A stretch of DNA of 64,000 nt from Salinisphaera sp049568105 (GTDB taxonomy: Bacteria; Pseudomonadota; Gammaproteobacteria; Nevskiales; Salinisphaeraceae): positions 496,001-560,000 of the forward strand of contig NZ_CP145335.1 in the NCBI RefSeq assembly GCF_049568105.1, read 5' to 3'. This document shows positions 34,752 to 42,426 of this stretch, piece by piece. Under the pieces are notes generated by a model. The model had not been told where the DNA came from. It worked only from the letters and a program-made list of their open reading frames with translations, and did no database searches. A program made the position numbers and the translations under genes. Each line of letters opens with the position of its first letter. Within the stretch, counting starts at the first letter, position 1.

Positions 34752-36743
34752 ATGGATATTTTTGGCAAGCTCACGATCGACGCGATCCCCTATAACAATC
34801 CGATCATCCTCAGTGCCGACATCCTCATGGCTGTGGTGGCACTGTCGGTCATCGGCGGGGTGACTTATTTCGGTCAGTGGAAGTATCTCTATAAAGAGTG
34901 GTTGACCACGGTCGACCACAAGAAGATCGGCGTGATGTACATCATCATCGCCTTCATCTTCCTACTGCGCGGTTTCGTCGATGCCCTGATGATGCGCGCC
35001 CAACAGGCCTTCGGCGGGCCCGGCATGACCGGCTACCTGCCGGCCGACCACTTTGCCGAGCTGTTCACCGGCCACGGCACCATGATGATTTTCTTCATGG
35101 GCATGCCGTTTCTCATCGGCTTGATGAACATCGCGGTACCGACCCAAATCGGCACCCGCGACGTTGCTTTCCCCTATCTCAACGCAGTGAGCCTGTGGCT
35201 GACCGCGGCTGCCGGCATGCTGGTGATGGTCTCGCTGGCCATCGGCCATTTTTCGGAGGCAGGCTGGACCGGCTATGCGCCGTATTCCGGCATCAAGGCC
35301 AGCCCGGGCGTGGGTGTGGACTACTGGATCTGGGCGTTACAGATATCAGGCATCGGGACTACCGTGACCGGTATCAACTTCTTGGTGACGATCGTCAAGG
35401 AACGGGCGCCGGGCATGACCTATATGCGCATGCCGATCTTCACCTGGACCACGCTGTGCACCAACATCCTGATGGTGCTGGCGTTCCCGGCGCTGACCGT
35501 GGTGTTGGCACTGCTGACCCTGGACCGTTATGTAGGCACCCACTTCTTTACCTCGGGTGGCGGCGGCAACCAGATGATGTACGTGAACATGTTCTGGGTT
35601 TGGGGCCATCCGGAGGTCTACATCCTGATCCTGCCGGCCTTCGGCGTGTTCTCGGAAGTGGTGGCGACCTACTCGAACAAGCGCGTATTCGGCTACAAGT
35701 CGCTGGTCTACGCGACCATCGTGATCGCGCTGTTGTCGTTCACGGTCTGGGTGCATCACTTCTTCACCATGGGCCAGGACGCCGTACGCAACTCGGTGTT
35801 CGCGATCGCCACGATGGTGATCGGCGTACCCACCGGGGTGAAGATCTATAACTGGCTGTTTACGATGTTCCGTGGCCGGATCTCGTTCAATCTGCCGATC
35901 CTGTGGACGCTGAGTTTCATCATCACGTTCACCATCGGTGGCATGACCGGCGTGATGCTGGCCATCCCCGGCATCGACTTTAAGATGCACAACAGCCTGT
36001 TCCTGGTCGCGCATTTCCATAACGTGCTGATCCCGGGGATGCTGTTCGGCCTGTTCGCCGGCTACCACTACTGGTTCCCGAAAGCCTTCGGGTTCCGGTT
36101 GGAAGAAAAATGGGGACGGCGTGCCTTCTGGGGTTGGACCATCGGCTTCTACTTGGCCTTCATGCCGCTGTACGTGCTTGGCCTGATGGGCATGCCGCGC
36201 CGCATGGTCACCTATGACGATTCGGCCTGGCAGCCGTTCCTGTTGGTGGCTGCGATCGGTGCGCTATTCGTGCTGTTCGGGGTGCTGAGCATGGCGATCC
36301 AGCTGATCGTGAGTGTTCGCGACCGCGAGAAACTGCGCGACGTAACCGGCGATCCGTGGAACGGCCGGACCCTGGAGTGGTCGATGTCGTCGCCGCCGCC
36401 GGAATACAACTTCGCGGTGATTCCGAACGTCCAGACCCGCGATGCCTTCACCTATCAGAAGGAAATGGGTGCGGCCTACCAGCGTCCGGAAAAATACAGC
36501 GACATCCACATGCCGAAGAACACGGTTGCAGGCCTAGTGCTCGGTGCGCTGTCGTTCTTCTGCGGCTTTGCCCTGATCTGGCATATCTGGTGGCTGGCGA
36601 TTGCTTCGGGCATCGGCATGATCGCCACCGTGATCGCCCGCGGCTGTCAGGACGACGTGGAATTCACCATTCCGGCGGCCGAGGTCGAGCGCATCGAGAA
36701 CGAGCGCTACCGCAAGTTGCAGGAGGCAGGCGTCACCGGTTAA
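34752..36743 (+). CDS. cyoB: Cytochrome bo3 quinol oxidase subunit I
   Basis: A 663-residue catalytic subunit with about fifteen membrane segments holding low-spin heme b and the heme o3-CuB centre. Ligand motifs are GHGTMMIFFMGMPF (heme b His), WGHPEVYILILPAFG (CuB His cross-linked to Tyr), VHHFFTMG (two CuB His) and LVAHFHNVLIPG (heme His pair). It reduces oxygen to water with ubiquinol and pumps protons. It begins 41 bases after cyoA. Confidence 0.97.
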   Translation: MDIFGKLTIDAIPYNNPIILSADILMAVVALSVIGGVTYFGQWKYLYKEWLTTVDHKKIGVMYIIIAFIFLLRGFVDALMMRAQQAFGGPGMTGYLPADHFAELFTGHGTMMIFFMGMPFLIGLMNIAVPTQIGTRDVAFPYLNAVSLWLTAAAGMLVMVSLAIGHFSEAGWTGYAPYSGIKASPGVGVDYWIWALQISGIGTTVTGINFLVTIVKERAPGMTYMRMPIFTWTTLCTNILMVLAFPALTVVLALLTLDRYVGTHFFTSGGGGNQMMYVNMFWVWGHPEVYILILPAFGVFSEVVATYSNKRVFGYKSLVYATIVIALLSFTVWVHHFFTMGQDAVRNSVFAIATMVIGVPTGVKIYNWLFTMFRGRISFNLPILWTLSFIITFTIGGMTGVMLAIPGIDFKMHNSLFLVAHFHNVLIPGMLFGLFAGYHYWFPKAFGFRLEEKWGRRAFWGWTIGFYLAFMPLYVLGLMGMPRRMVTYDDSAWQPFLLVAAIGALFVLFGVLSMAIQLIVSVRDREKLRDVTGDPWNGRTLEWSMSSPPPEYNFAVIPNVQTRDAFTYQKEMGAAYQRPEKYSDIHMPKNTVAGLVLGALSFFCGFALIWHIWWLAIASGIGMIATVIARGCQDDVEFTIPAAEVERIENERYRKLQEAGVTG

Positions 36744-36791
36744 CGGGGCGCTGCGCCATCCCTTGTTTTTCGTGAGCGATTGGAAACAACT

Positions 36792-37397
36792 ATGACGAGT
36801 CATGCCGCTGGCGGGAATGACGTGCATGCGGCATCCAGCCCGAACACCTTGGTGAATTTCGGGTTCTGGGTGTACCTCATGAGCGACGTGATCATCTTCT
36901 CGATGCTGTTCACGATGTTCGTGACCGTATCCGATCACTACAACGGTGGCCCCGCCGGCCACGAAATCTTCGAACTGCGCGGTGTGTTTTTCGAAACCAT
37001 GGCGCTACTGGCTTCGAGTATCACCTTCGGCATGGCGATGCTGGGTATGCATGCCCAGAAGAAGTCGCAGGTACTGCTGTGGCTGCTGATCACCTTCGTG
37101 TTTGGTGCGCTGTTCATCGGTCTTGAGGTACATGAGTTCCTCGTGCTGATCGAAGAAGGCGCGGGTCCGCAGACCAGTGCCTTTTTATCGGCCTTTTTCA
37201 CTCTGGTCGGCACCCACGGTACCCACGTAACCTTCGGCCTGATCTGGCTGCTGGTGATGGTCGGGCAGGTCGCGATCAAAGGAGTGACCCCGCCGGTCGC
37301 TTCGCGTCTGATGCGTCTGGGCATGTTCTGGCACTTTCTGGACATCGTGTGGATCGCGGTGTTCTCGACGGTTTATCTTTCGGGAGTCATGCAATGA
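36792..37397 (+). CDS. cyoC: Cytochrome bo3 quinol oxidase subunit III
   Basis: A 201-residue membrane subunit with five hydrophobic segments, matching the oxidase subunit III family (NFGFWVYLMSDVIIFSMLFTMFVT; VGTHGTHVTFGLIWLLVM; MFWHFLDIVWIAVFSTVYL). It stabilises the complex. The ATG at 36792 is preferred over a TTG four codons upstream. The stop overlaps cyoD by ATGA. Confidence 0.95.
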   Translation: MTSHAAGGNDVHAASSPNTLVNFGFWVYLMSDVIIFSMLFTMFVTVSDHYNGGPAGHEIFELRGVFFETMALLASSITFGMAMLGMHAQKKSQVLLWLLITFVFGALFIGLEVHEFLVLIEEGAGPQTSAFLSAFFTLVGTHGTHVTFGLIWLLVMVGQVAIKGVTPPVASRLMRLGMFWHFLDIVWIAVFSTVYLSGVMQ

Positions 37398-37729
37398 GCG
37401 ATTCCAGCCATGACACACGTCTCGGCGGTCTGAACATCAAGACCTATATCACCGGGTTTGTTCTGTCGCTGATTCTGACCTGTATTCCGTTCGGGGCCGT
37501 GGCTTTCGGCTGGTTCTCGATGGGCGTAACGCTGATCGTGGTCGCCATCGCTGCCGTGATCCAAATCCTGGTGCATCTGTTCTGCTTCCTGCATCTGGAT
37601 TTCTCGGAAGAAAACGCCTGGAATACTGGTTCGGGCGCATTCAGTGTGGTGATTTTGGCGATTCTGGTCGGTGGCACCCTATGGCTGATGTACAGCCTGG
37701 AAATGCGCACCATGATCGCTGGCGGCTAA
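37394..37729 (+). CDS. cyoD: Cytochrome bo3 quinol oxidase subunit IV
   Basis: A 111-residue subunit with three membrane segments: IKTYITGFVLSLILTCIPFGAVAF, ITLIVVAIAAVIQILVHLFCFLHLDFS (family signature) and FSVVILAILVGGTLWLMYSL. The ATG lies inside the cyoC stop. It is the last gene of the operon: a terminator follows and the heme O synthase gene cyoE, normally next, is absent. Confidence 0.95.
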   Translation: MSDSSHDTRLGGLNIKTYITGFVLSLILTCIPFGAVAFGWFSMGVTLIVVAIAAVIQILVHLFCFLHLDFSEENAWNTGSGAFSVVILAILVGGTLWLMYSLEMRTMIAGG

Positions 37730-37779
37730 GACCCAGCCGATCCCGACCGCGCGGCCTCGGCAGGCCGCGGTCGAACCTG

Positions 37780-37814
37780 GCGCCGGTGGTCGTTACGACT
37801 GCCGGCGCTTTTTT
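37780..37814 (+). terminator. Intrinsic terminator after cyoD
   Basis: GCGCCGG (37780-37786) pairs with CCGGCGC (37802-37808), followed by six T. Confidence 0.8.
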
Positions 37815-37911
37815 GTGCCCAACCGGTATCCGGCTCGCACGGGCCGCGGCGGCCGCCTAGAATGAGTAACGTGTTGGCTTTTGGTTTCATCGTGTGGCCC
37901 GCAGGCCGACC

Positions 37912-39042
37912 ATGCCCGGGTTGATATTCGTCGGGGTGTGGATCGGCTTGGGCCTGCTCGTCGATGTGGCGTTGTGGCGGCTCCAGCGGCGGTTCCTGCA
38001 GCGCCAAGCTATTGATGCGTCCGTGATCGAGGGGGCCCGGCGAGCCGATCGGCTGTTGGTGTCCCGGCTGGGGGCCGTCCTGCGGTTGGCTCTGGGGACG
38101 GCCTGGGTGGCGCTTGGCCTGGCGGTGGTCGACCAGTCGCTAGGGCAGAACGCTTGGGTCGTGCTGGGCGTGGGGATCGACGGCCTGTTATGTGCGGTGC
38201 TGTGGCGGCGAATCGAGCGTCAGGCCTGGCGGCCGTCGCTGGCTGCGGCCGCGCGCCAGGTGCTGTGGTTATGGGGGTTGGGTGGCGTGCTCTACGCGCT
38301 GCTCTGGGCGGTTGCGCCTGGGGCGCTGTTCGGAGGGATTGCCGCCGTAGTGTGGCTGGTGGCGCTGGGGCTGGGGTCGGCTCGGCGGGCACTGCGCGCC
38401 GAGCATGCCGCTGCGCTATCCGGGATCGAGGATGCGGGGTTGCGGCGGCGTTTGGTCGATCTGGCCGTAGGTGCCGGTTTGGGTCGAGTGGGCCTGTATA
38501 TCGTTACCGGCGGCCCGAGTGCCGATGCCATCGGAGCGCGCGCCGAGCGAACGCCGCGTGGTTCGCGCGTGTTGCTGACCCGCGGCCTGCTGGCCTATCT
38601 AGGCCCGGATGCGATCGAGGCGACGGTTGCCCACGAACTGGGGCATATTCGAGCCCATCATGTCGCGGTCTATCACACCCTACGCAGTCTGTTGGTGCTC
38701 TGCTATGCGACCCTGGCCGGTATCGGCCTAACGTCCGGCTGGCCGCAATTGCCGCTCTTGGGCGGGGTCTGGCTGCTTTATCTGGCAGCAGGGCCGGCCG
38801 GCTGGGCGTTCTGGCCGTGGTTCGCGGCCTATCGACGCCGCTGTGAATTCGCAGCCGATGCCTATGCTGCGACCCAGACCTCGACCGCCAGCATCCGGGC
38901 CGCGCTAGTGGCCTTGTTTGCAGTAAATCCGCATCGTGCCGGCCTGCATCCTGGGTATCGTCTGTATTATGCAACCCACCCGGCCGATGCGGCGCGCCTG
39001 GCCGCGCTGGACGATCGGCCCTTACCAATCAATCGAGAGTAG
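37912..39042 (+). CDS. M48 family membrane zinc metalloprotease next to pqqB
   Basis: A 376-residue multi-pass protein. About four hydrophobic segments precede the catalytic region; the zinc motif HELGH is at residues 241-245, and the third ligand is probably Glu312 in CEFAADAYA. Two more membrane segments lie between them, as in HtpX/Ste24-type peptidases. Its stop lies two bases before the pqqB start, so it is almost certainly co-transcribed with pqqBCD. A role in trimming PqqA or its product is a tempting inference; the established PQQ proteases are M16 (PqqF/PqqG), and none is visible here. GTG at 37894 is an alternative start. Confidence 0.85.
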   Translation: MPGLIFVGVWIGLGLLVDVALWRLQRRFLQRQAIDASVIEGARRADRLLVSRLGAVLRLALGTAWVALGLAVVDQSLGQNAWVVLGVGIDGLLCAVLWRRIERQAWRPSLAAAARQVLWLWGLGGVLYALLWAVAPGALFGGIAAVVWLVALGLGSARRALRAEHAAALSGIEDAGLRRRLVDLAVGAGLGRVGLYIVTGGPSADAIGARAERTPRGSRVLLTRGLLAYLGPDAIEATVAHELGHIRAHHVAVYHTLRSLLVLCYATLAGIGLTSGWPQLPLLGGVWLLYLAAGPAGWAFWPWFAAYRRRCEFAADAYAATQTSTASIRAALVALFAVNPHRAGLHPGYRLYYATHPADAARLAALDDRPLPINRE

Positions 39043-39044
39043 CG

Positions 39045-39953
39045 ATGGAAATACGGGTCCTGGGATCTGCCGCCGGTGGCGGTTTCCCGCAGTGGAATAG
39101 CAATGTCGGGCTCAACCGGGCGCTGCACGAGGGCGCCACGCGTGCTCCGGCGCGCACCCAATCTTCGATCGCCGTGCGCGGTACCGGTGACGACTGGCTG
39201 CTGATCAATGCCTCGCCCGATATCCGCGAGCAGATCCTGGCCACGCCGGCGCTGCGGCCGGCGCCGAACAGCCGCGGCACCGGCATTGGCGCGGTGTTGC
39301 TCATGGACAGCCAGATCGATCATACCGCCGGCCTGACGCTGCTGCGCGAGGGCGCGCCGCTCGAAGTCTATTGCACACGCCAGGCCCATGAAGACCTGAC
39401 CACAGGCTGGCCGCTGTTCAATGTGCTGTCGCACTACTGCGGCGCCAACTGGCACGAAGTCGTGCCCGGCCAGGCGTTTACGCTCGACTGCCTGCCCGGC
39501 GTAAGTCTGCGCGCGGTGGCGCTGTCCTCGGCCGCACCGCCGTATTCGCCCCATCGTCAGGCGCCGGAGCCCGGCGACAACATCGGGCTGATTCTCACCG
39601 ACGAGGATAGTGGCCGCTGCGTATTCTATGCGCCGGGTCTGGGCGATATCGATGCAGCCCTGGCCGACGAAATGGCGGCCTGCGACGTGCTACTGGTGGA
39701 CGGCACCTTTTTCACCGAAACCGAGATGATCGACCAAGGTGTGGGTAAAAAAACCGCAGCCAGCATGGGTCATCTGCCGCAGAGCGGCGAGGCCGGCATG
39801 CTTGCCTGGCTGGGGCGCTGGCCAGACAAACGCCGGGTGCTGATCCACATCAACAACACTAACCCGATCCTCGATCCGGACTCCGAACCCCGGGCGGTCG
39901 TCGAGCAGGCCGGGGTTGAGGTGGCCTACGACGGTATGGAGATCACGCCATGA
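39045..39953 (+). CDS. pqqB: Pyrroloquinoline quinone biosynthesis protein PqqB
   Basis: A 302-residue metallo-beta-lactamase-fold enzyme of PQQ synthesis, thought to hydroxylate the tyrosine part of the Glu-Tyr dipeptide. The N-terminal VLGSAAGGGFPQWNSNVGLNR and the later TPARTQSSIAVR-like, LLMDSQIDHTAGLTLLREG and GHLPQSGEAGMLAWL segments are hallmarks. It starts two bases after the M48 gene and overlaps pqqC by ATGA. Confidence 0.96.
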   Translation: MEIRVLGSAAGGGFPQWNSNVGLNRALHEGATRAPARTQSSIAVRGTGDDWLLINASPDIREQILATPALRPAPNSRGTGIGAVLLMDSQIDHTAGLTLLREGAPLEVYCTRQAHEDLTTGWPLFNVLSHYCGANWHEVVPGQAFTLDCLPGVSLRAVALSSAAPPYSPHRQAPEPGDNIGLILTDEDSGRCVFYAPGLGDIDAALADEMAACDVLLVDGTFFTETEMIDQGVGKKTAASMGHLPQSGEAGMLAWLGRWPDKRRVLIHINNTNPILDPDSEPRAVVEQAGVEVAYDGMEITP

Positions 39954-40708
39954 GCGAGACCCCAAGCAACAGCGCAGACGCCTGGCCGCGCGACGTGTTC
40001 GAAGCCAAGCTGCGGGCGCTTGGTGCTCGCTATCATATCCATCATCCCTATCATCAGATGATGCACGCGGGCGAGGCAAACCCGGAGCAGATTCGCGGTT
40101 GGGTGGCCAATCGCTACTACTACCAGATCTGTATCCCGATCAAGGATGCCAATGTGCTCGCCAACTGTCCGGACCCGGCAACCCGTCGGCTTTGGGTACA
40201 GCGCATCCTGGATCACGATGGGGTCGGCGACGAACCGGGCGGTATCGAGGCCTGGTTGGCCCTGGCCGAGGCCTGCGGGCTGGGTCGCGAGCGCGTCATC
40301 GCCCAGTCCGACGTGCTGCCCGGGGTACGGTTCGCCGTGGATGCCTATGTCAATTTCGCGCGTCGCGCGAGCTGGCAAGAGGCCGCCTGTTCGTCGCTGA
40401 CCGAACTGTTTGCCCCGGAAATTCATCAGCAGCGGCTGACCGGCTGGCCCGACCATTATCCCTGGATCGCCGACGACGGGCTCACTTATTTCCGCAAGCG
40501 GCTGTCCGAGGCCAGGCGCGACGTCGAGCACGGTCTGGACGTCACGCTCGATCATTTCGTGACCCGGGCCGATCAAGAACACGCCCTGGGTATTCTGCAG
40601 TTCAAGCTGGACGTGTTGTGGTCGATGCTGGATGCGATGTGGCTGGCTTATGTCGATCAGCGCCCGCCGTATCACAGCTGCCCGGCGGCCCCGGAGGTCA
40701 ATCCATGA
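39950..40708 (+). CDS. pqqC: Pyrroloquinoline-quinone synthase PqqC
   Basis: A 252-residue cofactor-free oxidase that closes the ring and carries out the final eight-electron oxidation of PQQ synthesis. Typical segments are YHIHHPYHQMMHAGEANPEQIRGWVANRYYYQ (active-site His/Tyr/Arg cluster), ILDHDGVGDEPGGIEAWLALAEA, LTELFAPEIHQQRL and FKLDVLWSMLDAMWLAY. Overlaps pqqB and pqqD by four bases each. Confidence 0.97.
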   Translation: MSETPSNSADAWPRDVFEAKLRALGARYHIHHPYHQMMHAGEANPEQIRGWVANRYYYQICIPIKDANVLANCPDPATRRLWVQRILDHDGVGDEPGGIEAWLALAEACGLGRERVIAQSDVLPGVRFAVDAYVNFARRASWQEAACSSLTELFAPEIHQQRLTGWPDHYPWIADDGLTYFRKRLSEARRDVEHGLDVTLDHFVTRADQEHALGILQFKLDVLWSMLDAMWLAYVDQRPPYHSCPAAPEVNP

Positions 40709-40986
40709 GTACGCCGGAGATCGCCGCGGACAGTCGGCCGAGATTGGCTCGCGGCCACCGCATGCAATACGAGCCGGCCCAGGAATGCCATGTCCTGCTC
40801 TATCCGGAGGGTATGGTCACGCTGAATGAGCCGGCCACCGAAATCCTGTCGCGCTGCGACGGCAAAACGACGGTTGAGGCGCTGTGCGCTGCGTTGTCGG
40901 CCGAATTCGGCGGCGCCGATCTAGCCGCCGATGTCTACGATTTTCTGGCCTTGGCCGGCTCACACGGCTGGATTACCTGGGCCTAG
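40705..40986 (+). CDS. pqqD: PQQ biosynthesis peptide chaperone PqqD
   Basis: A 93-residue chaperone that binds the PqqA peptide and presents it to PqqE. It has the RPRLARGHRMQYEPAQECHVLLYPEGMVTLNEPATEIL start and a helical C-terminus ending in SHGWITWA. The ATG lies in the pqqC stop (ATGA). Its TAG stop shares the tetranucleotide CTAG with the stop of the converging pqqE gene, so the two coding regions overlap by four bases tail to tail. Confidence 0.95.
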   Translation: MSTPEIAADSRPRLARGHRMQYEPAQECHVLLYPEGMVTLNEPATEILSRCDGKTTVEALCAALSAEFGGADLAADVYDFLALAGSHGWITWA

Positions 40987-42158
40987 CGGTCGGGCGGGCC
41001 GGCCGGCTCGGTCTCATCGGCTGCGTGGATGGCCTTCGAGTTTTTCGGATTGCGAAACACGATTGGCTGGGTAGCCGGGGCCTCGGCCGGGCGGGCGTTA
41101 GCGCGCTCGACCGCCTCGGTGACGAGGTGGTGTGCGGGCGATTTGGCACAGACCGGGTCGGTGGCATACATATCGCCAGTCAGCATATAGGCCTGGCAGC
41201 GACAGCCGCCAAAGTCGTCGTGCTTCTCGACACAGGAACGACAGGGTTCGCGCATCCAGTCGAAGCCACGGAAGTGGTTGAAGGCTTCGGATTCGTTCCA
41301 GATCCAGCCGATATCGTGGTCGCGTACGTCTGGAAATGACAGCCCGGGCAGTTGCCGCGCGGCATGACAGGGTAGGGCAATGCCGTCCGGGGCTACATTC
41401 AAAAACACATCCCCCCAGCCGCTCATACAGGCTTTGGGGCGCTCCTGATAGTAATCGGGGTTGACGAAATACAGCTTCATGGCCCCGCCGGCTTCGCGAT
41501 AGCGGGCAGTAGCAGCGGCGGCATGGTCGAGCTGTTCACGGGTGGGTAGCAGTTGCTCGCGGTTGTGCCAAGCCCAGCCGTAGTACTGGGTATTGGCCAG
41601 TTCGACATAGTCGGCACCGAGTGACTCGGCCATGGCGATGATGTCGTCGATATCGTCGATGTTGTGTCGGTGCAACACGATATTGAGCACCATTGGATAG
41701 CCGGCGGCTTTGACGGCCCGGGCCATGGCTTTTTTCTTTTCGAACGAGCGACTGCCGGCCAGAAAATCGTTGCGCTCGGCGCTGGAAGCCTGAAAGCTGA
41801 TCTGGATATGATCCAGCCCGGCCTCGGCCAAGGCATTGACCCGGGCTGCATCCATGCCGATGCCCGAGGTGATCAGATTCGAGTAATAGCCCAATCGGGC
41901 CGCTTCGGCGACGATCGCCTCCAGATCGCGACGGACCAGCGGCTCGCCGCCGGACAGACCGAGCTGGGCGGCGCCGAGAACACGGGCCTCACGCAGTACC
42001 TTGAACCAGTCTTCGGTGCTCAGTTCGGCGCCGATGCCGGCCATGTTGGTGGGATTGCTGCAGTAAGGGCACTGTAGCGGGCAGGCATAGGTCAGTTCCG
42101 CGAGCAGCCACAGCGGGCGCGCCACGGTCTGGCCGTCGTGCTTGAGGGGGGTATTCAT
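40983..42158 (-). CDS. pqqE: PQQ synthesis radical SAM enzyme PqqE
   Basis: A 391-residue radical SAM/SPASM protein that links Glu and Tyr of PqqA through a C-C bond. The SAM cluster motif is CPLQCPYC in LWLLAELTYACPLQCPYCSNPTNMAG; LSGGEPLVRRDL follows; the SPASM cysteines include CHAARQLPG and PCRSCVEKHDDFGGCRCQAYMLTGD. The ATG at 42158 is taken because family members start close before PLWLLAELTY; a GTG at 42194 would add 12 Pro/Ala-rich residues. It is on the opposite strand to pqqBCD, downstream of pqqA. Confidence 0.95.
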   Translation of the reverse strand: MNTPLKHDGQTVARPLWLLAELTYACPLQCPYCSNPTNMAGIGAELSTEDWFKVLREARVLGAAQLGLSGGEPLVRRDLEAIVAEAARLGYYSNLITSGIGMDAARVNALAEAGLDHIQISFQASSAERNDFLAGSRSFEKKKAMARAVKAAGYPMVLNIVLHRHNIDDIDDIIAMAESLGADYVELANTQYYGWAWHNREQLLPTREQLDHAAAATARYREAGGAMKLYFVNPDYYQERPKACMSGWGDVFLNVAPDGIALPCHAARQLPGLSFPDVRDHDIGWIWNESEAFNHFRGFDWMREPCRSCVEKHDDFGGCRCQAYMLTGDMYATDPVCAKSPAHHLVTEAVERANARPAEAPATQPIVFRNPKNSKAIHAADETEPAGPPDR

Positions 42159-42199
42159 AGGGGCGGGCGCATCGGTTGGAAGCGGCGCAGGCACAAACG

Positions 42200-42227
42200 A
42201 AAAAGGGGCGAATGATCGCCCCTTTTT
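42200..42227 (-). terminator. Hairpin between pqqA and pqqE
   Basis: A perfect 12-base stem, AAAAAGGGGCGA / TCGCCCCTTTTT with a four-base loop, ends in five T on the minus strand too. It lies 26 bases after the pqqA stop and 41 bases before the pqqE ATG. As a partly effective terminator it would give much more pqqA than pqqE transcript, as known for other pqq operons. Confidence 0.85.
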
Positions 42228-42253
42228 CGGTTATTACAGCTCGCGTCTGCGGC

Positions 42254-42331
42254 TTAGCTGTTGCTCACGTACATCGTGATTTCGAAGCCAAGACGCAGAT
42301 CGTGTGCTTTCGGGGTGGTCCACTGTTTCAT
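42254..42331 (-). CDS. pqqA: PQQ precursor peptide PqqA
   Basis: A 25-codon gene encoding the ribosomal precursor of PQQ. The peptide begins MKQWTTPKAHDLRLGF and contains EITMY, where Glu17 and Tyr21 with three residues between are the pair that PqqE fuses. AAAGGAG lies eight bases before the ATG. It lies upstream of pqqE on the minus strand. Confidence 0.95.
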   Translation of the reverse strand: MKQWTTPKAHDLRLGFEITMYVSNS

Positions 42332-42426
42332 AATAAACTCCTTTGCCGGATGGCGATGGGTTACGACATTCGTCTCTGATTCTAGACTAGATGGCTGCAT
42401 GGTGCAGCAGGCCGACTAGGCCGGAG

